Below are positions 9,425 through 17,837 of a stretch of 64,000 bases of DNA, one piece after another; the stretch's first letter is position 1, and every line of letters begins with the position of its first letter. Source of the stretch: Enterobacter sp. 10-1 (GTDB lineage: Bacteria > Pseudomonadota > Gammaproteobacteria > Enterobacterales > Enterobacteriaceae). Location: the NCBI GenBank assembly GCA_002270295.1, contig NISF01000005.1:248555-312554 (forward strand). The letters run 5' to 3'. The notes under the pieces were generated by a model, which ran no database searches, was not told where the DNA came from, and saw only the letters and a program-made list of their open reading frames with translations. The position numbers and the translations under genes are program-made.

Positions 9425-9453
9425 TTGACGGGTGTGGGTCTCAGCAGTAAGAT
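9425..9453 (+). promoter_or_regulatory. proK promoter
   Basis: TTGACG (9425-9430) and TAAGAT (9448-9453) are separated by 17 bases, followed by the GC-rich discriminator GCGCCCGC. That layout is typical of stringently controlled stable-RNA promoters. The tRNA begins 11 bases after the -10 box. Confidence 0.85.
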
Positions 9454-9464
9454 GCGCCCGCATT

Positions 9465-9541
<77 letters not shown>

Positions 9542-9549
9542 AATTTAAA

Positions 9550-9575
9550 AGCCCGCTCTCTGAGCGGGCTTTTTT
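9550..9575 (+). terminator. intrinsic terminator of proK
   Basis: AGCCCGCTC-TCT-GAGCGGGCT forms a 9-bp stem followed directly by six T residues, eight bases after the tRNA 3' end. Confidence 0.95.
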
Positions 9576-9590
9576 ACGTCTGCGGCCGAC

Positions 9591-9695
9591 GAGGATGAGA
9601 ACCTCCGGGGGCAGAGGTTCGACCCGAGCGCAGCGAGAGAACGTTGCTTCAGCAACGGCCCGCAGGGCGAGCCACGCAGTGGCGAAGTCATCCTC
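9591..9695. repeat. GC-rich mosaic repeat downstream of a tRNA
   Basis: The element is bounded by terminal inverted repeats GAGGATGA (9591-9598) and TCATCCTC (9688-9695). Inside are three hairpins: ACCTC/GAGGT (9601-9618), CGTTGC-TTCA-GCAACG (9642-9657) and GCCAC-GCA-GTGGC (9671-9683). The first includes GAGGTTCGA, identical to the start of the tRNA T-arm. I recall similar units behind tRNA genes in Klebsiella-type genomes, but cannot search for copies here. Confidence 0.65.
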
Positions 9696-10321
9696 TAGGT
9701 AGCCCGGCCGAGCGCAACGATGCCGGGGACGTTACTGAGGCCGCGGCGGGTGCGTTATCCCAGCCGACTCGTTAAAAAGGCGCTGATCCCCATTTCTACC
9801 CGCCTGTTTATCGTTTTGTGACATCTTCCATTGTATTTTTTTATATATGAACCGATCTTTTTTCGCGAAGCTTATGGATAACTGCAGCATTTTCCGCTGT
9901 GCGTTTTAACGTTCGCGCTATTAATCGCTCACATATTGGTCACATAGTAATAAATTTTGGCCATTTGCCAGAATTGCTTATCACTACATGTTGAAAGGTA
10001 TTAAGGCGTTTATGCTGGCTCATGGCCGGTAGCATAAATTTCTCTGCTGAAAATAGCCTCATGGAGTTTTTTTAATCTTTGCCTGCTGATTCTCACCCCG
10101 GATGTAAAACCAGGTTGGCTGTATTGACGTTTCCCCATTCTGTTGACAGATTGTAGGGCATGAGGGGCATTTCATGGAGAATCCGCACTGCAACTCAGTC
10201 GTTTTTGTGAAAGGAATCCCCATCTCTCTCAGCGCCCTCGGGCACAACCGACCAGACCGGGTAAAAAATAAATAAAGGTCTGGCGGAAATATGCAAACAA
10301 CATCACATCTGGAGCAGAATA
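9696..10321 (+). promoter_or_regulatory. upstream region and leader of dppA
   Basis: This 626-bp stretch has no credible gene. It begins with a GC-rich repeat-like tail (GTAGCCCGGCC...GCCGGGG, about 9699-9730) and turns AT-rich from about 9780 to 10080, where promoter sequences are most likely; I could not pick a single convincing -35/-10 pair. The last part is the presumed long dppA mRNA leader. GGAG at 10311-10314 is the ribosome binding site. Confidence 0.6.
10294..10308 (+). promoter_or_regulatory. GcvB sRNA target site in the dppA leader
   Basis: The CA-rich segment CAAACAACATCACAT ends two bases before the ribosome binding site. In E. coli and Salmonella the dppA mRNA is repressed by GcvB, whose GU-rich R1 region pairs with this kind of CA-rich stretch. 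The call rests on this resemblance; GcvB itself is not in the window. Confidence 0.65.
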
Positions 10322-11929
10322 ATGAGTATTTCCTTGAAAAAGTCAGGGATGCTGAAGCTTGGCCTGAGCCTGGTCGCTCTGACCGTTGCCGCAAGCGTAC
10401 AAGCTAAGACCCTGGTTTACTGTTCTGAAGGTTCGCCGGAAGGCTTTAACCCACAGCTATTCACCTCTGGTACCACCTATGACGCCAGCTCAGTGCCAAT
10501 CTATAACCGCCTGGTTGAATTCAAAACCGGGACCACGGAAGTTATTCCTGGCCTGGCTGAAAAATGGGACGTGAGCGAGGACGGTAAAACCTATACCTTC
10601 CACCTGCGTAAGGGCGTGAAGTGGCAGGACAATAAAGACTTTAAACCGACCCGTGACTTCAATGCCGACGACGTGGTGTTCTCGTTCGATCGTCAGAAAA
10701 ACGCGCAAAACCCGTACCATAAAGTGTCTGGCGGCAGCTACGAATACTTCGAAGGCATGGGCCTGCCGGACCTGATTAGCGAAGTGAAGAAAGTGGACGA
10801 CAATACCGTCCAGTTCGTGCTGACCCGTCCTGAATCTCCGTTCCTTGCCGACCTGGCAATGGATTTCGCCTCTATTCTGTCAAAAGAATATGCTGACAAC
10901 ATGCTGAAAGCCGGCTCGCCGGAAAAAGTGGACCTGAACCCGATCGGTACCGGCCCGTTCCAGCTGCTGCAGTACCAGAAAGATTCGCGCATCCTCTACA
11001 AAGCGTTCCCGGGCTACTGGGGCACCAAGCCGAAGATCGACCGTCTGGTCTTCTCTATCACGCCTGATGCTTCCGTGCGCTACGCGAAACTGCAGAAAAA
11101 TGAGTGCCAGATCATGCCGTACCCGAATCCGGCAGACATCGCGCGCATGAAAGAAGATAAAAGCATTACCCTGCTGGAGCAGCCGGGCCTGAACGTCGGC
11201 TACCTCTCGTTCAACACCGAGAAGAAACCGCTGGATAATGTGAAAGTTCGCCAGGCCCTGACCTATGCGGTCAACAAAGAAGCGATCATTAAAGCCGTTT
11301 ACCAGGGCGCAGGCCAGTCGGCGAAAAACCTGATTCCGCCGACCATGTGGGGCTATAACGACGACGTTAAAGACTACAGCTACGATCCGGAAAAAGCGAA
11401 AGCGCTGCTGAAAGAAGCCGGCATGGAAAAAGGTTTCTCTATCGATCTGTGGGCAATGCCGGTACAGCGTCCGTACAACCCGAACGCGCGCCGTATGGCC
11501 GAGATGATTCAGGCTGACTGGGCTAAAGTTGGCGTCCAGGCCAAGATCGTGACCTATGAGTGGGGCGAATACCTCAAGCGCGCGAAAGCGGGCGAGCATC
11601 AGACCGTTATGATGGGCTGGACCGGTGATAACGGGGACCCGGATAACTTCTTCGCCACCCTGTTCAGCTGCGCAGCGGCGAAAGATGGCTCCAACTACTC
11701 CCGCTGGTGCTACAAGCCGTTTGAAGATCTGATTCAGCCGGCTCGCGCAACCGACGACCATAACAAGCGTATTGAACTGTACAAACAGGCCCAGGTGGTG
11801 ATGCACGATCAGGCTCCGGCGCTGATTATTGCCCACTCCACCGTGTTTGAGCCGGTGCGTAAAGAAGTCAAAGGCTATGTGGTCGATCCGTTAGGTAAAC
11901 ACCACTTCGAAAACGTCTCAATCGAATAA
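10322..11929 (+). CDS. dppA: periplasmic dipeptide-binding protein DppA
   Basis: The 535-residue precursor has a signal peptide MSISLKKSG...ASVQA cleaved before KTLVYC, as in E. coli DppA (535 residues). It belongs to the SBP family 5 of peptide-binding proteins: FNPQLFTSGTTYDA, the AVNKEAI segment and DNGDPDNFF are typical blocks. It delivers dipeptides, and also heme and 5-aminolevulinate, to the DppBCDF membrane complex and acts in dipeptide chemotaxis through Tap. It is the first and likely most expressed gene of the operon; a stem-loop follows at 11944. GcvB repression is likely from the leader. Confidence 0.97.
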   Translation: MSISLKKSGMLKLGLSLVALTVAASVQAKTLVYCSEGSPEGFNPQLFTSGTTYDASSVPIYNRLVEFKTGTTEVIPGLAEKWDVSEDGKTYTFHLRKGVKWQDNKDFKPTRDFNADDVVFSFDRQKNAQNPYHKVSGGSYEYFEGMGLPDLISEVKKVDDNTVQFVLTRPESPFLADLAMDFASILSKEYADNMLKAGSPEKVDLNPIGTGPFQLLQYQKDSRILYKAFPGYWGTKPKIDRLVFSITPDASVRYAKLQKNECQIMPYPNPADIARMKEDKSITLLEQPGLNVGYLSFNTEKKPLDNVKVRQALTYAVNKEAIIKAVYQGAGQSAKNLIPPTMWGYNDDVKDYSYDPEKAKALLKEAGMEKGFSIDLWAMPVQRPYNPNARRMAEMIQADWAKVGVQAKIVTYEWGEYLKRAKAGEHQTVMMGWTGDNGDPDNFFATLFSCAAAKDGSNYSRWCYKPFEDLIQPARATDDHNKRIELYKQAQVVMHDQAPALIIAHSTVFEPVRKEVKGYVVDPLGKHHFENVSIE

Positions 11930-11943
11930 AAACAGTGTGGTCC

Positions 11944-11967
11944 CCCTCTCCCTTCACCGGGAGAGGG
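11944..11967 (+). terminator. stem-loop between dppA and dppB
   Basis: A perfect 9-bp stem (CCCTCTCCC / GGGAGAGGG) with a TTCACC loop starts 15 bases after the dppA stop and has no U-run. Such elements after the binding-protein gene usually stabilise its mRNA or reduce read-through, giving more DppA than transporter. Confidence 0.6.
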
Positions 11968-12035
11968 AATTGACATTTGTGAGCAATGCAGACGCCCTGT
12001 CACCAGGCAGAACGTCACTATAGAGAATCCGGGTT

Positions 12036-13055
12036 ATGTTGCAGTTCATCCTCCGACGTTTGGGACTTGTCATCCCGACATTTATCGGTATTACCCTTCT
12101 CACCTTTGCCTTTGTGCATATGATCCCCGGTGACCCGGTGATGATTATGGCGGGCGAACGTGGTATTTCCCCTGAACGTCACGCTCAGCTGCTGGCCGAA
12201 ATGGGCCTCGATAAGCCGATGTGGCAGCAGTATGTCCACTACATCTGGGGCGTGCTGCACGGCGATTTAGGCATCTCGCTGAAAAGCCGTATTCCGGTAT
12301 GGGAAGAATTTGTACCGCGCTTTAAGGCCACGATGGAGCTGGGCGTCTGCGCGATGATTTTCGCCGTCGTCGTCGGTATTCCGGTTGGCGTACTGGCTGC
12401 GGTAAAGCGCGGTTCTATCTTCGATCACACCTCCGTAGGCCTCGCGCTGACCGGCTACTCCATGCCTATCTTCTGGTGGGGCATGATGCTGATTATGCTG
12501 GTCTCGGTGCAGCTTAACCTGACGCCGGTCTCCGGGCGTATCAGCGATACCGTATTCCTTGACGATACCCTGCCGCTGACCGGCTTTATGCTGATCGACA
12601 CCGCTATCTGGGGCGAGCCGGGCGACTTTATCGACGCCGTGATGCATATGATCCTGCCCGCCGTGGTGCTGGGCACCATTCCGCTGGCGGTGATAGTGCG
12701 TATGACCCGTTCGTCGATGCTGGAAGTGCTGGGCGAGGACTATATCCGCACCGCACGCGCCAAAGGGTTGACCCGGATGCGCGTCATTGTGGTCCACGCC
12801 CTGCGTAACGCGATGCTGCCGGTCGTCACGGTCATCGGTCTGCAGGTGGGCACGCTGCTGGCGGGCGCTATTCTGACCGAAACCATCTTCTCCTGGCCCG
12901 GCCTGGGGCGCTGGCTTATCGACGCGCTGCAGCGCCGCGATTATCCGGTAGTGCAGGGCGGCGTTCTGCTGGTAGCGACGATGATTATCCTCGTCAACCT
13001 GCTGGTCGATCTGCTGTACGGCGTGGTGAACCCGCGTATCCGGCATAGGAAGTAA
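12036..13055 (+). CDS. dppB: dipeptide ABC transporter permease DppB
   Basis: The 339-residue permease has a first membrane helix at the N-terminus (LRRLGLVIPTFIGITLLTF), a periplasmic loop, and five further helices. The cytoplasmic EAA loop for contact with the ATPases is EDYIRTARAKGLTRMRVIVVHALRN (about residues 233-257; 12735-12810). Length equals E. coli DppB. It pairs with DppC to form the channel. ATG 12036 follows a weak site (GAGAATCCGGG). The dppC start is nine bases after the stop. Confidence 0.97.
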   Translation: MLQFILRRLGLVIPTFIGITLLTFAFVHMIPGDPVMIMAGERGISPERHAQLLAEMGLDKPMWQQYVHYIWGVLHGDLGISLKSRIPVWEEFVPRFKATMELGVCAMIFAVVVGIPVGVLAAVKRGSIFDHTSVGLALTGYSMPIFWWGMMLIMLVSVQLNLTPVSGRISDTVFLDDTLPLTGFMLIDTAIWGEPGDFIDAVMHMILPAVVLGTIPLAVIVRMTRSSMLEVLGEDYIRTARAKGLTRMRVIVVHALRNAMLPVVTVIGLQVGTLLAGAILTETIFSWPGLGRWLIDALQRRDYPVVQGGVLLVATMIILVNLLVDLLYGVVNPRIRHRK

Positions 13056-13064
13056 GGGGCCATC

Positions 13065-13967
13065 ATGTCACAAGTTACTGAAAATAAAGTTGTCGCCGCA
13101 CCGGTGCCAATGACCCCGCTGCAGGAGTTCTGGCACTATTTCAAACGCAATAAGGGCGCGGTTGTTGGTCTGGTGTACGTGGCGATCATGATTATCATCG
13201 CCGTATTCGCCAACTTCCTGGCGCCGTATAACCCGGCGGATCAGTTCCGCGACGTGCTGCTGGCGCCGCCGGCCTGGCAGGAAGGCGGGAGCTTCGCGCA
13301 TCTGCTGGGTACCGATGACGTAGGCCGCGATATCCTGTCGCGCCTGATGTACGGCGCGCGCCTGTCGCTGCTGGTCGGCTGCCTGGTGGTGGTGCTGTCG
13401 CTGATCCTCGGCGTGGTGCTTGGCCTGGTTGCGGGCTATTTTGGCGGGGTTGCGGATTCTGTCATCATGCGCATCGTCGACATCATGCTGGCGCTGCCTA
13501 GCCTGCTGCTGGCGCTGGTGCTGGTGGCTATCTTCGGCCCGTCGATCGTTAACGCTTCGCTGGCGCTCACCTTTGTCGCCTTGCCGCACTACGTGCGCCT
13601 GACCCGCGCGGCGGTGATGGTTGAGGTAAACCGCGACTACGTCACCGCTTCGCGCGTGGCGGGGGCCGGGGCGCTGCGTCAGATGTTCGTCAATATTCTG
13701 CCTAACTGCCTTGCGCCGCTGATTGTCCAGGCCTCGCTGGGCTTCTCTAACGCCATTCTCGATATGGCTGCTCTTGGCTTCCTTGGCATGGGTGCGCAGC
13801 CGCCGACACCGGAGTGGGGCACCATGCTCTCCGATGTGCTGCAGTTCGCGCAAAGCGCCTGGTGGGTCGTCACCTTCCCGGGTGTCGCGATCCTGCTGAC
13901 GGTGCTGGCATTTAACCTGATGGGCGACGGTCTGCGTGACGCGCTCGATCCCAAACTGAAGCAGTAA
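13065..13967 (+). CDS. dppC: dipeptide ABC transporter permease DppC
   Basis: The 300-residue permease matches E. coli DppC in length. The OppC-type N-terminal block ([18 protein letters not shown]) is followed by [23 protein letters not shown], a signature of this family, and the EAA loop [25 protein letters not shown] (about residues 190-214). Six membrane segments are visible. It forms the heterodimeric channel with DppB. AAGGGG lies before the ATG. The gene is followed after ten bases by dppD. Confidence 0.97.
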   Translation: MSQVTENKVVAAPVPMTPLQEFWHYFKRNKGAVVGLVYVAIMIIIAVFANFLAPYNPADQFRDVLLAPPAWQEGGSFAHLLGTDDVGRDILSRLMYGARLSLLVGCLVVVLSLILGVVLGLVAGYFGGVADSVIMRIVDIMLALPSLLLALVLVAIFGPSIVNASLALTFVALPHYVRLTRAAVMVEVNRDYVTASRVAGAGALRQMFVNILPNCLAPLIVQASLGFSNAILDMAALGFLGMGAQPPTPEWGTMLSDVLQFAQSAWWVVTFPGVAILLTVLAFNLMGDGLRDALDPKLKQ

Positions 13968-13977
13968 GAGGTTCGAG

Positions 13978-14961
13978 ATGGCGTTATTGAATGTTGATAA
14001 ATTATCGGTGCACTTCGGCGACGAAGGGACGCCGTTCCGCGCCGTAGATCGCGTGAGCTACAGCGTGAATCAGGGCGAAGTCGTGGGCATTGTCGGTGAA
14101 TCCGGCTCTGGTAAATCGGTTAGCTCGCTGGCGATTATGGGGCTGATTGATTACCCCGGCCGCGTCATGGCGGACAAGCTGGAGTTTAACGGCCGCGATC
14201 TGAAGCGTATTTCAGAAAAAGAGCGCCGCCAGCTGGTGGGCGCCGAAGTGGCGATGATCTTCCAGGACCCGATGACCAGCCTCAACCCGTGCTATACCGT
14301 GGGCTACCAGATTATGGAAGCCATCAAGGTGCATCAGGGCGGCAATAAAAAAACGCGCGTTCAGCGGGCGATTGACCTGCTGACGCTGGTGGGCATTCCC
14401 GACCCGGCATCGCGGCTTGACGTCTATCCGCACCAGCTCTCCGGCGGGATGAGCCAGCGCGTAATGATTGCGATGGCGATTGCCTGTCGGCCGAAGCTGC
14501 TGATTGCCGATGAGCCAACCACCGCGCTGGATGTCACCATCCAGGCGCAGATCATCGAGCTGCTGCTGGATCTGCAGCAGAAAGAGAATATGGCGCTGGT
14601 CCTGATTACTCACGATCTGGCGCTGGTGGCCGAAGCGGCGCACAAAATTATTGTGATGTACGCCGGTCAGGTTGTGGAGGCCGGCGACGCGAAGGATATC
14701 TTCCGCGCGCCGCGCCATCCGTATACTCAGGCGCTGCTGCGCGCGCTGCCGGAGTTTGCGCAGGATAAAGCGCGGCTGGCGTCGCTGCCGGGCGTGGTTC
14801 CCGGTAAATACGACCGCCCGAACGGCTGCCTGCTTAACCCGCGCTGCCCGTATGCGACAGACCGCTGCCGCAGCGAAGAGCCAGAACTGAACGTTGTGGA
14901 CCACGGACGTCAGTCCAAATGCCACTTCCCACTCGATGATGCCGGGAGGCCAACCCTATGA
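13978..14961 (+). CDS. dppD: dipeptide ABC transporter ATPase DppD
   Basis: The 327-residue ATPase has Walker A GESGSGKS (about residues 40-47), Q-loop [13 protein letters not shown] signature LSGGMSQRV, Walker [14 protein letters not shown] and the switch histidine ITHD. The C-terminal extension carries four cysteines ([15 protein letters not shown]), a pattern that holds an iron-sulfur cluster in solved peptide-transporter ATPases. It works as a heterodimer with DppF. The stop overlaps the dppF start by four bases (ATGA), so the two are translationally coupled. Confidence 0.97.
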   Translation: MALLNVDKLSVHFGDEGTPFRAVDRVSYSVNQGEVVGIVGESGSGKSVSSLAIMGLIDYPGRVMADKLEFNGRDLKRISEKERRQLVGAEVAMIFQDPMTSLNPCYTVGYQIMEAIKVHQGGNKKTRVQRAIDLLTLVGIPDPASRLDVYPHQLSGGMSQRVMIAMAIACRPKLLIADEPTTALDVTIQAQIIELLLDLQQKENMALVLITHDLALVAEAAHKIIVMYAGQVVEAGDAKDIFRAPRHPYTQALLRALPEFAQDKARLASLPGVVPGKYDRPNGCLLNPRCPYATDRCRSEEPELNVVDHGRQSKCHFPLDDAGRPTL

Positions 14962-15971
14962 GCACTGAACAGGCCACCGCGCAACAGCTCCTGTTGCAGG
15001 CCATCGATCTGAAAAAATACTACCCGGTGAAGAAGGGGCTATTTTCCCCTGAAAGGCTGGTAAAGGCGCTGGACGGCGTCTCTTTTACCCTCGAACGCGG
15101 CAAAACGCTGGCGGTGGTAGGGGAGTCCGGCTGCGGTAAGTCAACCCTCGGCCGCCTGCTGACGATGATTGAAATCCCAACCGGCGGCGAGCTGTACTAT
15201 CAGGGACAGGATCTGCTGAAGCACGATCCGCAGGCGCAGAGCCTGCGTCGGCAGAAAATCCAGATTGTGTTCCAGAACCCGTATGGTTCGCTGAACCCGC
15301 GTAAAAAAGTGGGGCAGATTCTGGAAGAGCCGCTGCAGATCAACACGTCGCTGAGCAAAGCGCAGCGTCGCGAGAAAGCGCTGGCGATGATGGCGAAGGT
15401 GGGGCTGAAAACCGAGCACTACGATCGCTATCCGCATATGTTCTCCGGCGGCCAGCGCCAGCGTATTGCCATCGCTCGTGGTTTGATGCTGGACCCGGAC
15501 GTGGTGATTGCCGATGAGCCGGTCTCCGCCCTGGACGTGTCGGTGCGCGCGCAGGTGCTGAACCTGATGATGGACCTGCAGCAGGATATGGGGCTGTCGT
15601 ATGTGTTTATCTCCCACGACCTGTCGGTTGTTGAGCACATCGCCGATGAAGTGATGGTGATGTATCTCGGGCGCTGCGTAGAGAAAGGCTCGAAAGAGCA
15701 GATCTTCAGCAACCCGCAGCATCCGTACACCCAGGCGCTGCTGTCGGCAACCCCGCGTCTGAATCCGGACGATCGCCGGGAGCGCATTAAGCTGACCGGC
15801 GAGCTGCCAAGCCCGCTGAATCCGCCGCCGGGCTGTGCGTTTAACGCCCGCTGCCGCCGTCGCTTCGGACCGTGCACCCAGCTGCAGCCGCAGCTGAAGG
15901 AGTACGGTGGTCAGCTGGTGGCCTGCTTTGCCGTTGACCAGGACGAAAATCAGGAAAAACGCCCCGCCTGA
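14958..15971 (+). CDS. dppF: dipeptide ABC transporter ATPase DppF
   Basis: The 337-residue ATPase shows Walker [10 protein letters not shown]-loop [10 protein letters not shown], signature FSGGQRQRI, Walker [14 protein letters not shown] and ISHD. The C-terminal cysteine cluster ([17 protein letters not shown]...VACF) again suggests an Fe-S site. It is the partner of DppD and closes the operon. A long imperfect stem-loop lies six bases downstream and separates it from the cellulose island. Confidence 0.97.
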   Translation: MSTEQATAQQLLLQAIDLKKYYPVKKGLFSPERLVKALDGVSFTLERGKTLAVVGESGCGKSTLGRLLTMIEIPTGGELYYQGQDLLKHDPQAQSLRRQKIQIVFQNPYGSLNPRKKVGQILEEPLQINTSLSKAQRREKALAMMAKVGLKTEHYDRYPHMFSGGQRQRIAIARGLMLDPDVVIADEPVSALDVSVRAQVLNLMMDLQQDMGLSYVFISHDLSVVEHIADEVMVMYLGRCVEKGSKEQIFSNPQHPYTQALLSATPRLNPDDRRERIKLTGELPSPLNPPPGCAFNARCRRRFGPCTQLQPQLKEYGGQLVACFAVDQDENQEKRPA

Positions 15972-15977
15972 TAATCC

Positions 15978-16015
15978 CGCTGCTGCCGAAGGGCGAATGC
16001 TTTTCGGTCGCAGCG
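15978..16015 (+). terminator. stem-loop at the end of the dpp operon
   Basis: CGCTGCTGCCGAA pairs with TTCGGTCGCAGCG with two internal mismatches, closing a 12-base loop. No T-run follows directly, so termination may be factor-dependent. Confidence 0.55.
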
Positions 16016-16457
16016 TATTTACCTGCTTCCCCTTTTCCCCCGCCGAAAAATGCGCCTTCTGTTTTTTTAATAAATCAGTAATTCGGTCTATATATACAAA
16101 GTTATAAAAAGGCTAAAATATATAATATAGATTATATTTAATGCCGGTTATGCTTATCAGGCATGAATTATTGGGATAAAAAACTGGTTATTTTTAGCGG
16201 TAGGGTGAATCTGAGATGTACATTAAGATACCTCCTAAAAAATGGAGCTATCATTTCAGATAAGAACTGATAGGGTAACCGCATAACTATCAGTGAATTA
16301 AAGCCACTCTGACCTATACCCAGATAAAAGCTATCGTATAGCCGATCGTCCTGATCAACTTAACTTTATGAAAAACAATAAAATACACTATGCTCTAGGT
16401 ATAGGGTCTAAATAAAAACAGCTAAAATATAATGAATTTAAAATCATGGGGTTATCT
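16016..16457 (+). promoter_or_regulatory. AT-rich control region of the first cellulose operon
   Basis: This 442-bp stretch has no gene and is much richer in A/T than either flank, with runs such as TATATATACAAAG and AATATATAATATAGATTATATTTAA near 16090-16140. Such DNA is a likely H-NS target and can hold several -10 boxes. It contains a perfect inverted repeat ACTGATAG-N13-CTATCAGT (16266-16294), a further CTATCA half-site (16248-16253) and CTATCGTATAG (16331-16341). I infer that bcsO-Q-A-B-C-D-Z is transcribed from here. Confidence 0.6.
16266..16294. promoter_or_regulatory. inverted repeat upstream of bcsO, possible operator
   Basis: ACTGATAG (16266-16273) and CTATCAGT (16287-16294) are perfect 8-bp arms 13 bases apart. 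A third related half-site, CTATCA, lies 18 bases upstream of the left arm. The spacing of about two helical turns between arm centres fits a dimeric regulator. The protein is unknown. Confidence 0.4.
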
Positions 16458-17024
16458 ATGAACCATTATGATGATTTGCAGCGCTTCAAGGAAAAGACTC
16501 GTACACAAAGTCTTCATTTCAAGGACCTTTCATCACAATCAGCCGCCCGGGAACAGGGAGATTGGGTCATTCTCAATCAGCTCGCTCCTGGGGAAAAAGA
16601 ATCCTCGCTGGCAATGGGGGGGTCGGTATCGTTACCTCTGCCGCAGCAGGTCCCCGCGGATACGTTTCTGTGGGTTGAGGCTGCGCCAGTACAGGCCGCT
16701 CCTGAGCCATCTCCGCAGATCCTGACGCCAGAACCGGCCGCAGCGGCTCCTGTCGTCATGCCAGCTGCCGTCGCGCCGACACCGGTTGCCGAAGTCGCTG
16801 CCCCAGCGGAACCGGTGCAGGCGATCCCCGCAGCCGCACCGGTATCCGCATCCGCGCCGGTGATGAGCCCGCCGCCACCCGCAGCGCCTCGTCCGCAGCC
16901 GGCACCGATGCCGGCAGCGGAAGGCTATGCGCACTTATTTGCGACGAAAGTCGCTGAACCTGCGGCTAAAGATAAAGATCAGCCGCTTAAATCTCTTTTA
17001 GAAAGGATTGCGACATGCCGTTGA
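16458..17024 (+). CDS. bcsO: cellulose biosynthesis accessory protein BcsO (proline-rich)
   Basis: The 188-residue protein has three parts: a charged N-terminus (NHYDDLQRFKEKTRTQSLHF...QGDWVILNQLAPG, residues 1-45), a long Pro/Ala-rich low-complexity middle (about residues 75-155, with a PPPPAAPRPQPAPMP stretch) and a conserved short C-terminal tail (YAHLFATKV...LKSLLERIATCR). This plan fits BcsO, an accessory protein of unknown mechanism that is found before bcsQ in enterobacterial operons with bcsD. I prefer ATG 16458, with GGGG six bases upstream, to ATG 16446, which has no ribosome site. The stop overlaps bcsQ by ten bases. Confidence 0.8.
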   Translation: MNHYDDLQRFKEKTRTQSLHFKDLSSQSAAREQGDWVILNQLAPGEKESSLAMGGSVSLPLPQQVPADTFLWVEAAPVQAAPEPSPQILTPEPAAAAPVVMPAAVAPTPVAEVAAPAEPVQAIPAAAPVSASAPVMSPPPPAAPRPQPAPMPAAEGYAHLFATKVAEPAAKDKDQPLKSLLERIATCR

Positions 17025-17818
17025 TCTGCGTGTGTTCCCCAAAAGGCGGCGTAGGAAAAACGACCCTCGCAGCAAATCTGGCCTACTCGCTGGCGCGAGC
17101 GGGTAGCAAAGTTCTGGCATTAGATTTTGACGTCCAGAACGCGCTGCGCCTGCATTTTGGCGTCCCGCTTAGCGATGAGCGCGGGTACGTGGCGAAGTCA
17201 CTGGAGCTGCACGACTGGAGCCAGTGCGTGCTAAGCGCGGGCAGCAATATCTTCGTGCTGCCCTATGGCGACGTGACCGAAGAGCAGCATCAGGCGTTTG
17301 ACGTACGGCTCGCCAGCGATCCGCATTTCCTGACTCGCGGGCTGTCGGCGCTGCTCAATTACCCGGGACTGATTATTATCGCTGACCTTCCTCCTGGCCC
17401 CTCTCCGGCGCTGACGGCGTTAACGCCGCTGGCGGACCTGCATCTGGTGCCGCTGCTGGCGGATACCGCCTCGATGTCAACGCTATCGCATGTGGAAAAA
17501 CAGCGGCTAACCGGCGGTGCGCTCAATCATAAGCTTGGACACTTTTTCGTGATAAATCAGAGCGATAATCGCCGTCAGGTGAGCCGCGACGTGGTTGCGT
17601 TAATGGAAGATAAGCTGAGCGACCGCCTGCTGGGCATTATCCACCGGGATGAGAGCGTCGTAGAGGCAAATGCTTCCCAAAAGTCGATTCTCGACTTTAG
17701 TTCTTCCTCTTCAGCCGCCTTTGATATTGAAATTATTGCAAAAAAAATCTCTGCGCTGTTGGGTATCAATATTGGCGACGGCACGGTGCACAGCCAGCCT
17801 CGTATGTCAGGGCTTTAA
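17015..17818 (+). CDS. bcsQ: BcsQ, ParA/MinD-type ATPase of the first cellulose operon
   Basis: The 267-residue protein starts with a canonical deviant Walker A motif, KGGVGKTT (residues 10-17), followed by ALDFDVQNALRLHFG and IADLPPGPSPAL, typical of MinD/ParA-like ATPases. BcsQ acts at the inner-membrane face in cellulose secretion and, in E. coli, in polar placement of the machinery. This copy keeps both lysines of the P-loop, unlike the second BcsQ in this window. It overlaps bcsO by ten bases and has AAAGGA before the ATG. A serine-rich stretch (LDFSSSSSAAFD) lies near the C-terminus. Confidence 0.92.
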   Translation: MPLICVCSPKGGVGKTTLAANLAYSLARAGSKVLALDFDVQNALRLHFGVPLSDERGYVAKSLELHDWSQCVLSAGSNIFVLPYGDVTEEQHQAFDVRLASDPHFLTRGLSALLNYPGLIIIADLPPGPSPALTALTPLADLHLVPLLADTASMSTLSHVEKQRLTGGALNHKLGHFFVINQSDNRRQVSRDVVALMEDKLSDRLLGIIHRDESVVEANASQKSILDFSSSSSAAFDIEIIAKKISALLGINIGDGTVHSQPRMSGL

Positions 17819-17837
17819 CTTATTGCAGGGCTGCTGA

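Noticed and set aside
9780-9960. CRP-like half-sites (TTGTGACATC, GGTCACATAG) upstream of dppA
   Set aside because: The halves do not combine into a TGTGA-N6-TCACA site with correct spacing; I do not report a CRP site.
10880-11836. 318-codon minus-strand open frame inside dppA
   Set aside because: Antisense shadow of a well-conserved gene without start signal or known motifs.
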